A DNA stretch of 64,000 bases from Actinostola sp. cb2023 (lineage: Eukaryota; Cnidaria; Anthozoa; Actiniaria; Actinostolidae): positions 843,001 through 907,000 of the forward strand of contig JAUJYZ010000439.1 of NCBI GenBank assembly GCA_033675265.1. The letters are read 5' to 3'. The notes below the pieces were generated by a model that was not told where the DNA came from, searched no databases, and saw only the letters and a list, made by a program, of their open reading frames with translations. Shown piece by piece: positions 61,422 through 64,000 of the stretch. The number at the start of each line of letters is the position of its first letter. Position 1 is the first letter of the stretch. The position numbers and the translations under genes were made by a program.

Positions 61422-63587
61422 ACAGGCTTTCTTGCATGTGCATGTCTGTATACTACTTATATTAAATATGTTGTATTCTTGCCTTGTTTATGCCAGGACC
61501 CAAAAGCTGGAGCTTAAACAATTGGATGACGGTATGTCGTGGAATATATCGTATGGCTTCCCGTGTTGATTTCACGAATTCCTTATATGTTGCTCTATAG
61601 GTATTGTAACTATGGCGGAGTTTAGAACCTTCCCCACGGCCTCAATAGACTCGTACATGAATGTATTAAAGGAACATCATCCCAAACATAGAGAGAGATC
61701 TAGCAACCAGGCCTGGATACCACATGGAAGGATTGGTGATCCAATGATCAGGCAACTCAGGGAACGGTATGTATGTGGTTGGAATCAGCTGTGATGGTGA
61801 TGATAATGGTGGTGGTGATGATGATGATAATGAGGGCGATGATGGTGGTGATGATTATGATATGATGGTGGTGATGTTGGTGGTGCATGATGGTAGTGAT
61901 GATTATATGATGATGATGATGATGATCGATGATAATAATGATCAAGTTAGTAAGGATGTGGTATAAATGTAACTACAGAAGTACATTGCTATAACTATAG
62001 TTATGTAGTTCTGATTTCAACCCCTTTCCTCACTTCTGTTACGCGTGACGATTTTTCGTGACGTGAGTATGATATGTTATGCGACACAATTTGCGGGGTT
62101 TTGTACACCACTCACCATTCGCTCCATGTTACACAACGTTGCGTTAATGAACAATCGTCCCATGTATTAAAAAATAACTTCTCCTTTAGAATTTCCTACT
62201 TTGGAAGGGGAGGCGCTTTACTGGGGAAAGGGAGGGGCTTTATTGGGGAAGGGGAGAGGCTTCACTGTGGAAGGGGAGGGGCTTCACTGTGGAAGGGGAG
62301 GGACTTTACTGGGGAAAGGGAGGGGCTTTATTGGGGAAGGGGAGATGCTTCACTGTGGAAGGGGAGGGGCTTTACTGGGGAAGGGGAGAGGCTTTACTGG
62401 GGAAAGGGAGGGGCTTTATTGGGGAAGGGGAGAGGCTTCACTGTGGAAGGGGAGGGGCTTTACTGGGGAAAGGGAGGGGCTTTATTGGGGAAAGGGAGAG
62501 GCTTCACTGTGGAAGGGGAGGGGCTTTACTGTGGAAGGGGAGGGGCTTTACTGGGGAAAGGGAGGGGCTTTATTGGGGAAGGGGAGAGGCTTCACTGTGG
62601 AAGGGGAGGGGCTTCACTGTGGAAGGGGAGGGGCTTTACTGGGGGAAGGGAGGGGCTTTATTGGGGAAGGGGAGATGCTTCACTGTGGAAGGGGAGGGGC
62701 TTTACTGGGGAAGGGGAGAGGCTTTACTGGGGAATGGGAGGGGCTTTATTGGGGAAGGGGAGAGACTTCACTGTGGAAGGGGAGGGGCTTTACTGTGGAA
62801 GGGGAGGGGCTTTACTGAGGAAAGGGAGGGGCTTTACTGGGGAAGGGGAGATGCTTCACTGTGGAAGGGGAGGGGCTTTACTGGGGAAGGGGAGAGGCTT
62901 TACTGGGGAAAGGGAGGGGCTTTATTGGGAAAGGGGAGGGGCTTTACTGGGGAAGGGGAGAGGCTTTACTGGGGAAAGGGAGGGGCTTTGGGAAAGGGGA
63001 GAGGCTTCACTGTAGAAGGAGAGGGGCTTTACTGGGGAAGGGGAGAGCCACTGTGGAAGGGGAGAGGCTTCACTGTGGAAGGGAGGGGGCTTTACTGTAG
63101 AAGGAGAGGGGCTTTACTGGGGAAGGGGAGAGGCTTCACTGTGGAAGGGAAGGGGCTTTACTGTAGAAGGAGAGGGGCTTTACTGGGGAAGGGGAGAGCC
63201 ACTGTGGAAGGGGAGAGGCTTCACTGTGGAAGGGAAGGGGCTTTACTGAGTCAATTTATATGCTAATTGTCGATGTAGCAATGATTTTGCCATTACTTTG
63301 TAAAATTGCAATGATATTTCTTTATGTATTTTAAGGGTTAGGAAATTAACTAGACTGCCTGAGGAATTCATCCGAGGAGGAGAGCCTGTCCAAGTAAGTT
63401 TAACCGCGCTATGACGCATGTCATAGAACGTACACGTTTTTAATTTCTTTCTTCTTCTTAAGGTCGTACGATATGAAAGAGATGGTCATTATAACGGCCA
63501 TTATGATAGCCAGTCAATTACTGAGAACCCGTTTTTCAAATGCTGCCACACTACAGAAGCTAGACACACAGAGTGCAGACTCTGTAG
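59297..63587 (+). CDS. P4HTM: Transmembrane prolyl 4-hydroxylase-like protein (3' end beyond window)
   Basis: Nine exons are visible: 59297-59488, 59973-60054, 60904-61029, 61149-61222, 61310-61371, 61497-61531, 61601-61766, 63336-63393 and 63463-63587. All are GT-AG and in phase, giving 306 residues; the gene continues past the window. A hydrophobic N-terminal segment (FCIFLICVNLVLS, about 12-24) is a signal peptide or anchor for the ER lumen. After LKPPIFEIKNFLTPEECEHI comes a canonical EF-hand loop, DRNLDGVITKDE, then a weaker second one, an arrangement typical of P4HTM. The catalytic domain begins at VRKLTRLPEEF and VVRYERDGHYNGHYDS, where HYD supplies two of the iron ligands. The distal His and the 2-oxoglutarate-binding residue lie outside. 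It is a 2-oxoglutarate/Fe(II) dioxygenase by family; the substrate is inferred only. Intron 7 holds a 1-kb G-rich minisatellite. Confidence 0.9.
60200..60518. mobile_element. Foldback MITE in P4HTM-like intron 2
   Basis: The long inverted ends TGGACCTTTTCGTAGTTTCC / GGAAACTACGAAAAGGTCCA extend through TGCTTCATGATTCTGCGCG and GCGAGGTCAGGG (about 60 bp). No clear target-site duplication. Confidence 0.82.
61390..61420. repeat. G31 homopolymer run
   Basis: Uninterrupted G run, 18 bases after the donor of P4HTM-like exon 5, in the sense strand of a 125-bp intron. Confidence 0.9.
61790..61945. repeat. GAT/GGT triplet microsatellite
   Basis: Impure GATGATGGTGGT repeats immediately downstream of the exon 7 donor of the P4HTM-like gene. 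Confidence 0.75.
62200..63248. repeat. 22-bp G-rich minisatellite in P4HTM-like intron 7
   Basis: More than 40 units of the type GGGGCTTTACTGGGGAAAGG, with CTTCACTGTGGAAGG variants that alternate in a higher-order pattern. All three forward frames stay open for long stretches, giving false 200-325-residue frames. The G-rich strand is the transcribed sense strand, so the RNA could form G-quadruplexes. Confidence 0.9.
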
Positions 63588-63672
63588 GTATGTTACTAGA
63601 CATGCAGTAACACGTCTAAAGACAAACCATTTCATTGGAAATATGTCATCCGTTCCGGTCAATTCCTCTTTT

Positions 63673-64000
<328 letters not shown>

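Noticed and set aside
62074..63266. Overlapping 205-325-codon plus-strand frames rich in Gly, Lys and Glu
   Set aside because: They come from a 22-bp minisatellite that is open in several frames, inside an intron of the P4HTM-like gene.

Overview
The window is eukaryotic nuclear DNA from a metazoan. It carries spliced genes with GT-AG introns for animal protein families (DHODH, NDUFAF6, CCDC102A, a P4HTM-type prolyl hydroxylase, an ankyrin/SOCS-box protein, an F-box/concanavalin-like protein). It is AT-rich and crowded with short non-autonomous DNA transposons, stem-loop retroelement tails with (ATT)n ends, and very long poly-G/poly-C runs. This fits a marine invertebrate, most likely an anthozoan cnidarian, but that placement is inference and the species cannot be fixed from the window. 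All exon structures below were assembled by hand from splice signals, reading-frame continuity and protein family knowledge.

Layout. 1-9.4 kb has no gene I can support; it holds minisatellites, foldback elements and MITEs. A single-exon NAD-dependent epimerase/dehydratase gene is at 9.4-10.4 kb. Two intronless, related EF-hand (myosin essential light chain-like) genes at 13.2 kb (+) and 22.4-22.8 kb (-) flank a roughly 6.2 kb imperfect palindrome (15.1-21.4 kb) whose left arm contains four nested insertions missing from the right arm. 26.2-30.1 kb (-) is a four-exon F-box/concanavalin-like gene with a CTGA satellite in its second intron. It is divergently paired with CCDC102A (31.1-37.2 kb, +, nine exons), and a possible alternative last exon of CCDC102A lies at 38.5 kb.

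NDUFAF6 (39.6-41.8 kb, -, nine exons) and DHODH (43.2-48.8 kb, -, eight exons) follow. Both are predicted to act in mitochondria: one in complex I assembly, the other in pyrimidine synthesis coupled to ubiquinone. DHODH introns are packed with MITEs. Three tandem intronless genes at 50.9-55.6 kb (-) encode small two-helix membrane proteins with Pro/Tyr-rich tails ending in PPPPSY motifs; the last two come from a segmental duplication. An ASB-type ankyrin/SOCS-box gene (56.8-58.6 kb, -) is divergently paired with a P4HTM-like gene (59.3 kb to beyond the window end, +).

The mobile-element record is unusually readable. Several insertions can be checked against an 'empty' copy of the same target inside the window, giving target-site duplications of 2, 3, 8, 9 and 10 bp that suggest mariner-, Harbinger-, hAT- and Mutator-type mobilisation respectively.
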